Shown: positions 9,437 to 17,557 of the stretch, piece by piece
Layout of the letters: each line of letters begins with the position of its first letter
Numbering within the stretch: the first letter of the stretch is position 1
NCBI GenBank assembly: GCA_003538625.1
Contig: DPRR01000029.1
Location: 62,001-126,000 of the forward strand
Origin: Ignavibacteriales bacterium
Lineage (GTDB): Bacteria > Bacteroidota > Ignavibacteria > Ignavibacteriales > Ignavibacteriaceae
Length of the DNA: 64,000 nucleotides
Reading direction: 5' to 3'
The notes under the pieces: generated by a model
The model's input: only the letters and a program-made list of their open reading frames with translations
Database searches by the model: none
Told to the model about the DNA's origin: nothing
Position numbers and translations under genes: made by a program

Positions 9437-11074
9437 TTAATACATTCCGTCCATACCGCCCATACCTCCAGGAGGCATAGCTGGCATAGCCGGGTCTTTT
9501 TCTTTTTTCTCAAAGACTACCGCTTCGGTAGTAATTAATAATGAAGATACCGATGCAGCGTTTTCAAGTGCTGTTCTTGTTACTTTTGTAGGATCAATAA
9601 CTCCGGATTTAATCAGGTTTTCATATTTTTCAGTAGCTGCATTAAATCCAAAATCATCTTTACCTTCTTTAACTTTCCAAAGAACTACTGAGCCTTCAAG
9701 CCCTGCATTTTCCACAATCTGTTTTAATGGTTCTTCAAGTGCTTTTTGAACTATCTTGATCCCTGTTGTCTGATCAAGATTTTCTCCGGTTAGTTTTTCC
9801 AAAACATTAGAAGCTCTTACTAAAGCGACACCACCACCTGCTACGATTCCTTCTTCAACAGCAGCACGTGTTGCATGTAAAGCATCTTCCACTCTGGCTT
9901 TCTTTTCTTTCATTTCAACTTCTGTAGAAGCACCTATTTTGAGAACGGCAACTCCACCAGAAAGTTTTGCTAATCTTTCCTGTAATTTTTCTTTATCGTA
10001 ATCAGATGTTGATTTATCGATCTGAGCTTTTATTTCATTTATTCGTTTCTTAATATTTTCAGCTTTTCCTGAACCTTCAACTATGGTAGTATTATCTTTA
10101 TCAATTACTATTTTCTTCGCTCTACCCAGATACTCCAGCGTTGCATTTTCTAATTTATAACCTTGCTCTTCAGAGATTACAGTTCCGTTGGTAAGAACTG
10201 CAATATCTTCTAACATTGCTTTTCTTCTATCACCAAAACCAGGAGCTTTAACCGCAGCAACTTTAAGTGTACCACGAATCTTGTTTACAACTAATGTTGC
10301 AAGAGCTTCACCTTCAAGATCTTCAGAAATTATTAACATTGCTTTACCTTGCTGGGCAACTTTCTCAAGTACAGGTAAAAGATCTTTCATTGCTGAGATT
10401 TTTTTATCGTGTATAAGAATAAATGGATCTTCTAAAATTGCTTCCATTGATTCTGTATCGGTTACAAAGTAAGGTGAGATATATCCGCGATCAAACTGCA
10501 TACCTTCAACTACATCCAAAACTGTCTCTGCAGATTTGCTTTCTTCAACCGTTATAACACCATCTTTGCCAACTTTTTCCATTGCATCAGCAATTAAGTC
10601 ACCAATTGTTTTATCATTATTTGCAGAGATTGAACCAACCTGTGCGATTTCGTTTCTTCCTTCAACTTCTTTACTTACTGATTTTAAGTAATCAATAATT
10701 TTAGTAACTGCTAAATCGATACCACGCTTTAAATCCATAGGGTTAGCGCCAGCCGTAACATTCTTTAATCCTTCTCTGTAAATAGCCTGAGCCAGAACAG
10801 TAGCAGTGGTTGTACCATCACCGGCGACATCACTGGTTTTAGATGCAACTTCACGAACCATTTGGGCGCCCATATTTTCTATAGGATCATCCAATTCAAT
10901 TTCTTTTGCAACTGATACGCCATCTTTTGTAACTGTCGGCGCACCGAATTTTTTTTCTAAAATTACATTACGACCTTTTGGTCCCAAAGTAACTTTAACA
11001 GCATTTGCCAATTTATCAACTCCGGCTTTCAAACCGGTTCTGGCATCAGAATCATATACAATTAATTTAGCCAT
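9437..11074 (-). CDS. groL: Chaperonin GroEL (Hsp60)
   Basis: A full-length 545-residue chaperonin. It has the ATP-site segments TLGPKGRNV and DGVSVAKE and the block GDGTTTATVLA (about 86-96), the apical-domain segment, AAVEEGIVAGGGVAL around 405-419, and the usual Gly-Met-rich tail ending GGMGGMDGMY. It folds client proteins in a double ring with GroES and ATP in the cytosol. It lies 33 bp downstream of groES in the same operon, under the CIRCE-controlled promoter at 11464-11492. Nothing is missing or odd in the protein. Confidence 0.99.
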   Translation of the reverse strand: MAKLIVYDSDARTGLKAGVDKLANAVKVTLGPKGRNVILEKKFGAPTVTKDGVSVAKEIELDDPIENMGAQMVREVASKTSDVAGDGTTTATVLAQAIYREGLKNVTAGANPMDLKRGIDLAVTKIIDYLKSVSKEVEGRNEIAQVGSISANNDKTIGDLIADAMEKVGKDGVITVEESKSAETVLDVVEGMQFDRGYISPYFVTDTESMEAILEDPFILIHDKKISAMKDLLPVLEKVAQQGKAMLIISEDLEGEALATLVVNKIRGTLKVAAVKAPGFGDRRKAMLEDIAVLTNGTVISEEQGYKLENATLEYLGRAKKIVIDKDNTTIVEGSGKAENIKKRINEIKAQIDKSTSDYDKEKLQERLAKLSGGVAVLKIGASTEVEMKEKKARVEDALHATRAAVEEGIVAGGGVALVRASNVLEKLTGENLDQTTGIKIVQKALEEPLKQIVENAGLEGSVVLWKVKEGKDDFGFNAATEKYENLIKSGVIDPTKVTRTALENAASVSSLLITTEAVVFEKKEKDPAMPAMPPGGMGGMDGMY

Positions 11075-11107
11075 TTTTTATTTCCTCTATTTTTTAATAA
11101 TTATTTA

Positions 11108-11407
11108 TTACTTGCCCAAAATTCCAAAAATGTCGCTCTCGCGCATAATCAAGTACTCTTCACCATTTATAGTAACTTCAGTTCCGCTGTATTTTCCATA
11201 AAGAACTTTATCGCCAACTTTAACTTCCATTTTAATAGCTTTGCCATCATCGGCAACTTTGCCCGGTCCCGCAGCAACTACTGTTCCTTCAACTGGTTTT
11301 TCTTTTACTGTGTCTGGTAGAATAATTCCACCGGCAGTTTTTTCTTCAGCAGCAGCGGGTTTTACAACAACCCTGTCGCCCAATGGTTTTAATTTAATCT
11401 CGCTCAT
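11108..11407 (-). CDS. groS: Co-chaperonin GroES (Hsp10)
   Basis: A 99-residue protein of typical GroES length. It starts with KPLGDRVVVKP and contains the mobile-loop segment EEKTAGGIILPDTVKEKP (about 21-38) that contacts GroEL, then VGDKVLYGKYSGTEV and the closing EEYLIMRESDIFGI. It caps the GroEL ring. It is the first gene of the operon; a Shine-Dalgarno-like AGGAG lies just ahead of its ATG. Expression should be heat-inducible through the CIRCE operator 32 bp upstream of the start codon. Confidence 0.98.
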   Translation of the reverse strand: MSEIKLKPLGDRVVVKPAAAEEKTAGGIILPDTVKEKPVEGTVVAAGPGKVADDGKAIKMEVKVGDKVLYGKYSGTEVTINGEEYLIMRESDIFGILGK

Positions 11408-11438
11408 TTAGAACTCCTTTATTTTGTTTTGAATTTAA

Positions 11439-11465
11439 TTAGCACTCTCAAATTGCGAGTGCTAA
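11439..11465 (-). promoter_or_regulatory. CIRCE operator (HrcA binding site)
   Basis: A perfect inverted repeat TTAGCACTC, nine-base spacer, GAGTGCTAA. This is the canonical CIRCE element bound by the heat-shock repressor HrcA. It overlaps the 3' edge of the -10 box and the start region of the groES promoter, so bound HrcA would block initiation. Confidence 0.97.
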
Positions 11466-11492
11466 TATACATCCAATATGAAATTTTGTCAA
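11464..11492 (-). promoter_or_regulatory. Core promoter of groES-groEL (TTGACA, 17 bp, TATATT)
   Basis: On the - strand a consensus -35 TTGACA (11487-11492) and a -10 TATATT (11464-11469) are separated by exactly 17 bp, immediately ahead of CIRCE. The -35 box lies 8 bp from the right terminus of the Mu-like element at 11501, with its 5-bp target duplication in between. The core promoter therefore survived the insertion. Confidence 0.9.
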
Positions 11493-11495
11493 GAA

Positions 11496-11500
11496 ATCAT
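11496..11500. repeat. Target-site duplication of the Mu-like element, right copy (ATCAT)
   Basis: ATCAT directly abuts the TG terminus at 11501. The same five bases directly follow the CA terminus at 24473. Mu-family transposases make 5-bp duplications, so the match in length, sequence and position supports these ends. Confidence 0.8.
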
Positions 11501-11508
11501 TGTAACGT

Positions 11509-11552
11509 GCCATCAAAAAACGGAAATATTGCCATCATAAAACGGAAATTTG
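11509..11552. repeat. Right-end tandem 22-bp sites R1 and R2 (putative transposase binding sites)
   Basis: Two abutting 22-bp direct repeats (11509-11530 and 11531-11552) both begin GCCATCA and contain AAAACGGAAAT. They differ at only a few positions. Phage Mu has two adjacent 22-bp MuA sites at its right end, so arrangement and length agree. A third, inverted and weaker copy (AAATCGGAAA on the - strand) lies at about 11568-11585. Confidence 0.7.
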
Positions 11553-11791
11553 ACCTAAGAGCTACTTAATTTTCCGATTTCTTACCCCCTCAAATCTTAA
11601 AATTTTCACACTTTAAAAACAGCTTAATGAATGTTTAATTGAAGATAAAACTGCTTTTAAAGTCAAACAAATTGACTCCCTTATCCTGGCAATTCAAATA
11701 TTCTAAATCAATTATCCCTGACATTCATTACTATTCAATTATCAAACCTTCAATAGTAGTTTTGCAATCTTTATATTTTAAGGATTTGCCA
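11553..11791. other. Non-coding right-end margin of the element
   Basis: Between R2 and the stop of the tape-measure-like gene I see no convincing gene. A 65-codon + strand frame that begins with TTG at 11639 runs into the opposite-strand gene and resembles nothing. In phage Mu this position holds late tail genes and the mom operon, none of which are present. Confidence 0.5.
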
Positions 11792-13633
11792 CTACATATA
11801 GTTCCTTCTGTAGGTAGTTATTCTTTCCTGAGATAATCTTATGTCACGACCTTTTATATCAGATTTTAAAACTATTGTTTGAATTATAGGAGCATTAAAG
11901 TTGCCACTACCATGATAACCACCCGAGACATAACCTGGTGAACTATTTATTGCATTTAAAACAGGGAACCAATTCTTAGTTGACTTTGCATTAACAACAA
12001 ATTCGCCATCACTTAATCTTGCAAGATTTTTATCAATACCAGGTACACCACGAACCAAACCACCGTCTGCATATGCTTTTGAAGCAAATACCCCTCCCTC
12101 ATTAAAACCTAACAATCCACCCAAAAAGCCTAAGCCACTCATTATTATCTTTAGAATAATTGCTTTGATAGCTGCTTCGGCCAAACCATTAATAAATATC
12201 TGCAGTACACTGTTCGCCTGTCTAAATGGAATTAAGCTTGAGGACATTGCGCTTGCAACAGCGTTTGCAGCATTGTTAAATGAATCCGTTAGCATATCAG
12301 ACAGAAACAACATTCTTTCTAACTCTGCATTTGTTTCTTTAAATACTTCCGGCTTTGGTACTTTTTCTATCGGTTGAATACTAAAGGGACCTTTAAGAGA
12401 TTTTTTTGTGTCCTTACCAATTGATTCCTGATCGAGATGACCGAGTTTTATGTAAGCTTTAATTAAATCTTTAGTAACGACAACAAGTTCATTTACTTTG
12501 GCCTTTCTTAAATCCAGCAAACGTATAAACTCCGCACCGCTTAAACTCTTATCTTTAAGCAGCAAATTTATTTTAGAGATTTCATCTCTTATGGCAGAAT
12601 CTCTTGTGAATATTTCTTTTGTTTCTTTTGATGTACCGTTAAGCTTATCCAGTTCCTTCTGTAACTTTTTTATAGACTTATTATATGCATCAAAAGAAGC
12701 TTGAGGAGCTGAATCCGGTAATCTTCTTTTAAGTTCTTGCATATATTTTATTGTGGCTTCCAACTGTGGAATTCTGCCTTTATCATTTAGCGCTTTATTC
12801 ATAGCTTCTTCTTCAATCCTTAGTTTTCTAAAGTTTTCGATTTCCTTATCACTCAAATTATCTAGACCAAGCAACCCCAAAAGTCCTCCGTTAAGATCAA
12901 TAATAGAACCAATTTTTTGCCAAAAGGATAATCTTTCTTTTATCGCTTTAGTTTGTTCTTCATATTTTTCGGTCCATTCACTTAATTTTTGTTTAATCTG
13001 GATGCGCATCAAATTTTCATATTCGGAAACAAGACTCTTAACTTCATCCTTTAAGCTTTTTGTAGATTCGCCAGCCTTATCGGTGCTTTTCATCCAGGTA
13101 GTGATCGCAGTTGTTAAAAGACCAATGCCAATGAGTATACCTGCGGGTCCCATAATCTGACTACCAGCAGCTCCCAGCATTGCAGTAAATCCTTTACCGC
13201 GTGCTGCACTTGTATTAAAACCGGATATTAACGGTGTAAGAGAAGAGGCTACATTGCCGAGCATTGGATTTATTTGTCCCAGGGCATAAGTTGATTGGGT
13301 AAGTGCTGTACGAAAAGCACCCACCTGTATGCTTGATGTTTTTACACTTGGTGTGGTTGAATTAAATTCATCTTTTACTTTTCGTAACTGATCCCCTATA
13401 ACCTTGGATTCATCTTTCCATCTATGCCAGGCTTCGCTTCCAACAGGTGCGTTTTGAAATTTTTCTTTTATATCATCAAGGCGCTCAAGCAAATCTTTTA
13501 CAGTAACATTTATACCGTCAAAATCTTTACCAAGATTTTTACCAAACTCTACCGCTTCATCTTCGGCTAAACCTAAAGAATTTACAAAGGGTTTAATATC
13601 CAATGCCATTTTTACTTGAAAATCATCTGCCAT
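11792..13633 (-). CDS. Phage tail tape-measure-like protein
   Basis: A 613-residue protein. After a charged helical start it has a hydrophobic, Gly/Ala-rich stretch (about 120-190) and long coiled-coil regions (about 190-400). A second hydrophobic segment (about 490-530) leads into the C-terminal block GGLVRGVPGIDKN...ARLSDGEFVVNAKSTKNW, characteristic of tail-length tape-measure proteins of Mu-like and siphophages. Tape-measure proteins set tail length and help DNA cross the host envelope. At 613 residues it is at the short end for a long tail. It is the last gene before the right end of the element, with no other recognisable tail gene. An AATTAACTCCCCTGT box lies 43 bp upstream of its start. 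Confidence 0.75.
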   Translation of the reverse strand: MADDFQVKMALDIKPFVNSLGLAEDEAVEFGKNLGKDFDGINVTVKDLLERLDDIKEKFQNAPVGSEAWHRWKDESKVIGDQLRKVKDEFNSTTPSVKTSSIQVGAFRTALTQSTYALGQINPMLGNVASSLTPLISGFNTSAARGKGFTAMLGAAGSQIMGPAGILIGIGLLTTAITTWMKSTDKAGESTKSLKDEVKSLVSEYENLMRIQIKQKLSEWTEKYEEQTKAIKERLSFWQKIGSIIDLNGGLLGLLGLDNLSDKEIENFRKLRIEEEAMNKALNDKGRIPQLEATIKYMQELKRRLPDSAPQASFDAYNKSIKKLQKELDKLNGTSKETKEIFTRDSAIRDEISKINLLLKDKSLSGAEFIRLLDLRKAKVNELVVVTKDLIKAYIKLGHLDQESIGKDTKKSLKGPFSIQPIEKVPKPEVFKETNAELERMLFLSDMLTDSFNNAANAVASAMSSSLIPFRQANSVLQIFINGLAEAAIKAIILKIIMSGLGFLGGLLGFNEGGVFASKAYADGGLVRGVPGIDKNLARLSDGEFVVNAKSTKNWFPVLNAINSSPGYVSGGYHGSGNFNAPIIQTIVLKSDIKGRDIRLSQERITTYRRNYM

Positions 13634-13676
13634 TTTAATCTCCGGTTTTCTATTCTTTAAATACCAATTAAATTAT

Positions 13677-13691
13677 AATTAACTCCCCTGT
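13677..13691 (-). promoter_or_regulatory. AATTAACTCCCCTGT box upstream of the tape-measure-like gene
   Basis: The same 15 bases occur again at 14120-14134. Each copy lies 43-45 bp upstream of the start codon of the next - strand gene. Identical sequence plus near-identical spacing suggests a shared promoter or activator site used twice in this element. This is inference; no known box was recognised. Confidence 0.45.
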
Positions 13692-13720
13692 GAGTCGTAA
13701 CATTATTCTTTACTATACCG

Positions 13721-14074
13721 TTAGTTTAATAAATCATCAATCAAATCATTTCTATTTGTTTTTGATTTTTGCTTGCCATTAAATTCCCGCAACCAGCTGT
13801 ATACAGTCGCTTCATCAACACTTATTTCCCTTGCAATTTTTGCAACTGGTTTTTGTGAATTTTGAAATACATAAATTTTCTTCAATCCATTAAGCGGCTT
13901 CTCCGGAAACCGAATAGATGTTTTAAGAAAATGTTCAAACACTTTTACAAATCCTGCGCTGCCACTATTCTTGTTTATTATTTCATTCAACGAAAAAAGA
14001 TCATCATAATCTTTTAATACAATTGCAAAGTGCTTCTCATAATCTCTTATCTCTAAGATCCAACTTAAATCCAT
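13721..14074 (-). CDS. Hypothetical element protein with C-terminal helix-turn-helix-like segment
   Basis: A 117-residue protein of unknown function. Its last third reads PVAKIAREISVDEATVYSWLREFNG, the pattern of a helix-turn-helix like those in transposase-type or response-regulator DNA-binding domains. The first two thirds are mixed alpha/beta with no motif I know. It lies directly upstream of the tape-measure-like gene, where tail assembly chaperones sit in many phages, but the HTH-like segment argues for a regulator instead. It has its own upstream AATTAACTCCCCTGT box. Confidence 0.6.
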   Translation of the reverse strand: MDLSWILEIRDYEKHFAIVLKDYDDLFSLNEIINKNSGSAGFVKVFEHFLKTSIRFPEKPLNGLKKIYVFQNSQKPVAKIAREISVDEATVYSWLREFNGKQKSKTNRNDLIDDLLN

Positions 14075-14119
14075 TTTGTTACTCTCCTGGTTTTGATTAC
14101 CTGTACATCATATTTTTTT

Positions 14120-14134
14120 AATTAACTCCCCTGT
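14120..14134 (-). promoter_or_regulatory. AATTAACTCCCCTGT box upstream of the HTH-like gene
   Basis: Second copy of the 15-bp box found at 13677-13691, placed 45 bp upstream of the start at 14074 and just after the stop of the preceding gene. Confidence 0.45.
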
Positions 14135-14148
14135 AGTACAAAAATGGA

Positions 14149-14775
14149 CTAATCTAAGAATCTAAATTTTGAGTCGACCGTTTGAACAAAATCAGAATCG
14201 ATTTTATCTGTTCCCATATACTCAAGACACCTTAAATAATTATAAATCATTGTAAGATTATCAAACGGAAAATTGTATTTAAAAGTTAATGTTGATTGAG
14301 GAGACGAGTTTTTCTTTTGCTTTAACACGTCATGCAAAATTTTGATTGCTTCCTTTATCTGTTTTATCGGTTCCTGAAGCTCTACTCTCTGAGTTTCAAT
14401 AAATTCATCCATCTCACTCATTAATTTGTCTTTTGCCAAATCTTCAGCTGCTAGTAATTCAGCTTCAAGATTTGATAAAGCTTGTTTCTTGGCTGCCATA
14501 AAACCCGGATTATTTGTGCCGTCGAATTTGTGCAATCTATTCTGTGATTCTCTCATAGCAACTTCAATGGATGCAATACCTTGTTTGTCACCTTTTCCTA
14601 AACCGTGTTGTGTTAAGGCATCCTGGTAGCTTTGGCTTGTTTCGTTTACCTTATCAGATAAAGTTTTTCGTTCGTGTTCTAGCGAAGCAATGGAATGCTT
14701 TAATTCTTTAATTGAATTTTTCACGCTTACTACTTCTGGGTTTTGATCGACTGTTTTTAGTTCAAACGTCTTCAT
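14149..14775 (-). CDS. Hypothetical coiled-coil element protein
   Basis: A 208-residue, mostly helical protein. Residues 15-50 and 95-150 have heptad-like patterns rich in Lys, Glu and Leu (coiled coil). The C-terminal 50 residues (LTFKYNFPFDNLTMIYNYL onward) are more globular. No family recognised. Its start overlaps the stop of the preceding gene by 4 bp (ATGA type), so it is translationally coupled to the two genes upstream. A role as structural or scaffold protein is possible but not shown. Confidence 0.65.
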   Translation of the reverse strand: MKTFELKTVDQNPEVVSVKNSIKELKHSIASLEHERKTLSDKVNETSQSYQDALTQHGLGKGDKQGIASIEVAMRESQNRLHKFDGTNNPGFMAAKKQALSNLEAELLAAEDLAKDKLMSEMDEFIETQRVELQEPIKQIKEAIKILHDVLKQKKNSSPQSTLTFKYNFPFDNLTMIYNYLRCLEYMGTDKIDSDFVQTVDSKFRFLD

Positions 14776-15167
14776 TGTGCGGGCCTTTCTTGTTTTGTGA
14801 TTTTTTTTTGTTGTTTAAGTTTTTTATTTAACTTTTCACTTTTCTTTAGCATATCGTTCAACCGTCTGATAAGACCATTGATCTCTAACAATATTATTTT
14901 TTCTTCACCTGGCAAAACGTTGTAAATAAAATTATTGAATGCGCGTTCCGCTTCAAGCTTTTTGTGATGAACTCGCAATAGTTCGTTTTGTGTTATTTGT
15001 TTTTGATCGCACAATTCTTTTGCACGGTCTAACTCTTCTCCTGCTTTAACTACAATTCTTTTTAATTCAAACCCTCTGTTATAAAGAACTCGAATCTGTC
15101 TCTCCTTGTCTTCCATTAACAAAAAGACTGTGGCAGTCCACGCTATTACCAAGGATGAATAACTCAT
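14772..15167 (-). CDS. Hypothetical small membrane-anchored coiled-coil protein
   Basis: A 131-residue protein. The N terminus (SSLVIAWTATVFLLM, about 4-18) is a short hydrophobic stretch that could anchor it in the membrane, followed by a long charged helix with coiled-coil character and a Lys-rich tail. This architecture is shared by inner-membrane spanins (Rz type), but without a holin, endolysin or outer-membrane partner nearby that is only a suggestion. It overlaps its neighbours by 4 bp on both sides, forming a tight three-gene unit. Confidence 0.6.
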   Translation of the reverse strand: MSYSSLVIAWTATVFLLMEDKERQIRVLYNRGFELKRIVVKAGEELDRAKELCDQKQITQNELLRVHHKKLEAERAFNNFIYNVLPGEEKIILLEINGLIRRLNDMLKKSEKLNKKLKQQKKITKQERPAQ

Positions 15168-16090
15168 TTTTTACCCTTTATTTTGTTGAGAGCTGCTTGA
15201 TATGTAATTCCATCCTTCTCCTTTACTGATAAAATCAATTTGTGTAATTCGTTGCGATCTTCAGACAGTTTATTAGGGATAATAGGATCTGACTCACTTA
15301 AAAGAATTTCAACTTCATCCACGCTTATGCCTGCGAGACCATATACGTCTTTATAGTTTCCTTTAAATGCAAAACTTGAACCTGTCAGTTTGTTAAATAA
15401 TTTATTAATCTGAATAACCGGAGCATTTGGATCATTTCTATATTGCTTCAGGTCTTCACCAAATGATTTGAGGGATGCAACCAAATTGATTAATAACTTT
15501 GTGTGATCAATTGCAGAGTTTTCTTTACTTTCCTTTTGCATTTTCAATTCAAGCGCATCGATTAAACGACCTAACATAGGAACTTTAGAACCAATTTGAT
15601 TCCTTACACTTCCATTTTTGCCATAGTTAATTTGGGTTTCTGCCAGCAACCAGGTGGTTTCATCTTTATAAATTTTAACTTCGCTATTTACAATCTTCAT
15701 AGATGATTCTATTTTTTTTAGGAGCAAAGAATAATCTTTATCAATTAATTGTTGTGTTTCTTTTGCAATCATCTTTAGAAGAAACGATGAAATGCTTTTT
15801 AATTGTTTGGCAACAGTTACAACACCCTCCCTAATCTGTAGATTTATAATTGCTTTATCATTTTGCTCAGCAAAGGAATATTCGGGTGAATATTCATTAA
15901 TAAGATTTTGTAGTTTTTTTGTTTTAGATATTATTTCATCTAGCAGATCAAAATCCTTTTTATAATCCCGTTTAATTTTATGTTTGGTATCAAACTGTAT
16001 TTGCTCCTTTATAGAGGAAGAAAGGAATTCACCACGTTTGATCAATCTATCTGATAATGCAATAGCATTATTTAGATCTTGGTTATTCAT
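15164..16090 (-). CDS. Hypothetical helical element protein
   Basis: A 308-residue, almost entirely helical protein without transmembrane segments or a motif I recognise. The N-terminal half is coiled-coil-like (KKLQNLINEYS, QLKSISSFLLKMI), and the C terminus ends DGITYQAALNKIKGKK. It is the first gene after a 355-bp non-coding control region and starts the overlapping block 16090-14149, so it probably leads a late-type operon. It could be structural or scaffold; function unknown. Confidence 0.65.
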   Translation of the reverse strand: MNNQDLNNAIALSDRLIKRGEFLSSSIKEQIQFDTKHKIKRDYKKDFDLLDEIISKTKKLQNLINEYSPEYSFAEQNDKAIINLQIREGVVTVAKQLKSISSFLLKMIAKETQQLIDKDYSLLLKKIESSMKIVNSEVKIYKDETTWLLAETQINYGKNGSVRNQIGSKVPMLGRLIDALELKMQKESKENSAIDHTKLLINLVASLKSFGEDLKQYRNDPNAPVIQINKLFNKLTGSSFAFKGNYKDVYGLAGISVDEVEILLSESDPIIPNKLSEDRNELHKLILSVKEKDGITYQAALNKIKGKK

Positions 16091-16445
16091 AATAATCCAG
16101 TATTTGTTTATGATTAATAAAATGTGCTGATATGATTTGAGATAGGATTTGTAGAAAGGCCGGAAACTTAAACAGCCTTAACTCGTATCTATCAGCACAA
16201 TATTTAATGAACAATTAGCTTTTATTTTTATACTGCTTAAATGCAGTTCAAAAAAACTATTATAGTTTTTCAAGATGATATTCCCTGTAATTTATTATTA
16301 ATTTTATTTTTAGTTTACCGTTATCCCTGGGCCAAAAACTTGTTTATTCTCCTATGTTGTTATAAAATATATTTACTAAATATTTCCCTGTAAAGTTTTA
16401 TTGATTGATTGCCAGCATACTTTTTTCGCGGTCGGACACTGACAA
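16091..16445. promoter_or_regulatory. Internal control region of the element
   Basis: 355 bp without a gene, upstream of the 16090-11792 block. It holds a 10-bp inverted repeat TGTGCTGATA/TATCAGCACA (16123-16132 and 16190-16199) with a smaller AAGGC/GCCTT repeat inside. It also has short palindromes ACTGCTTAAATGCAGT (16232-16247) and AAAAACTATTATAGTTTTT just after, two TCCCTGTAA boxes (about 16281 and 16385), and one GGTCGGACA motif (16430-16438) shared with the left-end region. A terminator for the upstream block and a promoter for the downstream block are expected here. Confidence 0.55.
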
Positions 16446-16976
16446 TCAATTTTCTACTAGTTCTAACTCTTCTACAAATGAATCTTTTAATCTATTAAAA
16501 TCCATATATAATGATTCTGAGATTTTTTCGTTTAACATATTTACTATCATATTTGCCGTCTTAATGATTGATTCAATTGCAGAAATACATTCTAGTTTGT
16601 TGTCAATATTTACCCCTTCTTTTAACCATAACAAATCTGACTTTAATGAATTTTGAATCACAATTAAGATAGCCATTGCCCCATCCAATGGATGCAAGAT
16701 ATTTTTTCTGTACTGTTCAATTATAGAAACTTTATTGCTCCTGCCGTTTACACTTGCTGAAAAACTTAAACATCCGTTAATACAAACATTCAATTTTTCT
16801 TCAGCAATTTCAATTATCTCCGAAGTGCTTAAATCAAGATCGACTGCCTTTTGTAGTTCAATCTGAGAAAATCTAAGAGTAACAATCAAAGGCTTCATCG
16901 TTAAAATGTTATTGGAAACTTTTGTAAGATTATTGCTAATCTCACAGAGTGAAATATTTTGTTTTGTTTCGTTCAT
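16446..16976 (-). CDS. Hypothetical element protein
   Basis: A 176-residue helical, mildly acidic protein with four Cys residues scattered without a metal-site pattern (including CINGC near 88-92). No family recognised. It ends the second - strand block (GemA side) just before the internal control region. The 30-bp gap to the previous gene holds a ribosome-binding AGGAGA-type sequence. Unknown function. Confidence 0.6.
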   Translation of the reverse strand: MNETKQNISLCEISNNLTKVSNNILTMKPLIVTLRFSQIELQKAVDLDLSTSEIIEIAEEKLNVCINGCLSFSASVNGRSNKVSIIEQYRKNILHPLDGAMAILIVIQNSLKSDLLWLKEGVNIDNKLECISAIESIIKTANMIVNMLNEKISESLYMDFNRLKDSFVEELELVEN

Positions 16977-17006
16977 AATTTTCTCCTGGTAAGTTAATTT
17001 AATTTA

Positions 17007-17528
17007 TTAATTATTTGTATCAATTAGTTCTAATTTTTCAGCCTCATTTTTATGGCATTCAGCTTCAGCATCGATAAGTTCAACCTTAAATATTTTTTTT
17101 AGTCTATCATTTAGATCGTAAAATAATTCCCAATTAAGTAAACCATTTATTTCCTCTGTTGCTTCAAATATAGCTTCAGGAGTGTGAAAATTTTCTTTCC
17201 AGTCATCATTTTGTTCATATAGATTTTTTTTATGACTAATAAAAATCTCGCATAGTACGCTAATTTCGCAAACTCTATCAACAACATCATTTAATATTTT
17301 TTCTTCAAAAACAAAATCTTTAGAATCTATTCTGCCTAAGAATAAATCGACTTTTGAATAAATATCATTAACTTCTCTAAATATTAAATCAAAGATTCTC
17401 GAATCATCTTTATAATCTGATAATTGATCAAATAAGTTATGTTCTGCAAGCCTTGCAACCTTTGCTAAAACAATAATACGCTTGAAAGTTTTAAGCGATT
17501 CCGTTAAAACTTCTTTTGAGTGTGTCAT
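17007..17528 (-). CDS. Hypothetical element protein
   Basis: A 173-residue helical acidic protein, unrecognised. It contains long amphipathic helices (SLKTFKRIIVLAKVARLAEHNLF and ILNDVVDRVCEISVLCEIFI) and an acidic tail. Similar size, composition and spacing to the following gene (16446-16976) suggest the two may act together or have arisen by duplication, though I see no clear sequence identity. A GGAGAAAG-type ribosome-binding site precedes the start. Confidence 0.6.
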   Translation of the reverse strand: MTHSKEVLTESLKTFKRIIVLAKVARLAEHNLFDQLSDYKDDSRIFDLIFREVNDIYSKVDLFLGRIDSKDFVFEEKILNDVVDRVCEISVLCEIFISHKKNLYEQNDDWKENFHTPEAIFEATEEINGLLNWELFYDLNDRLKKIFKVELIDAEAECHKNEAEKLELIDTNN

Positions 17529-17557
17529 ATCTTTCTCCTGTTATTAATAAATAAATG

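Noticed and set aside
11639..11836. 65-codon + strand frame at the right end of the element
   Set aside because: Starts with TTG, no ribosome site, overlaps the tape-measure-like gene end and has no recognisable content.
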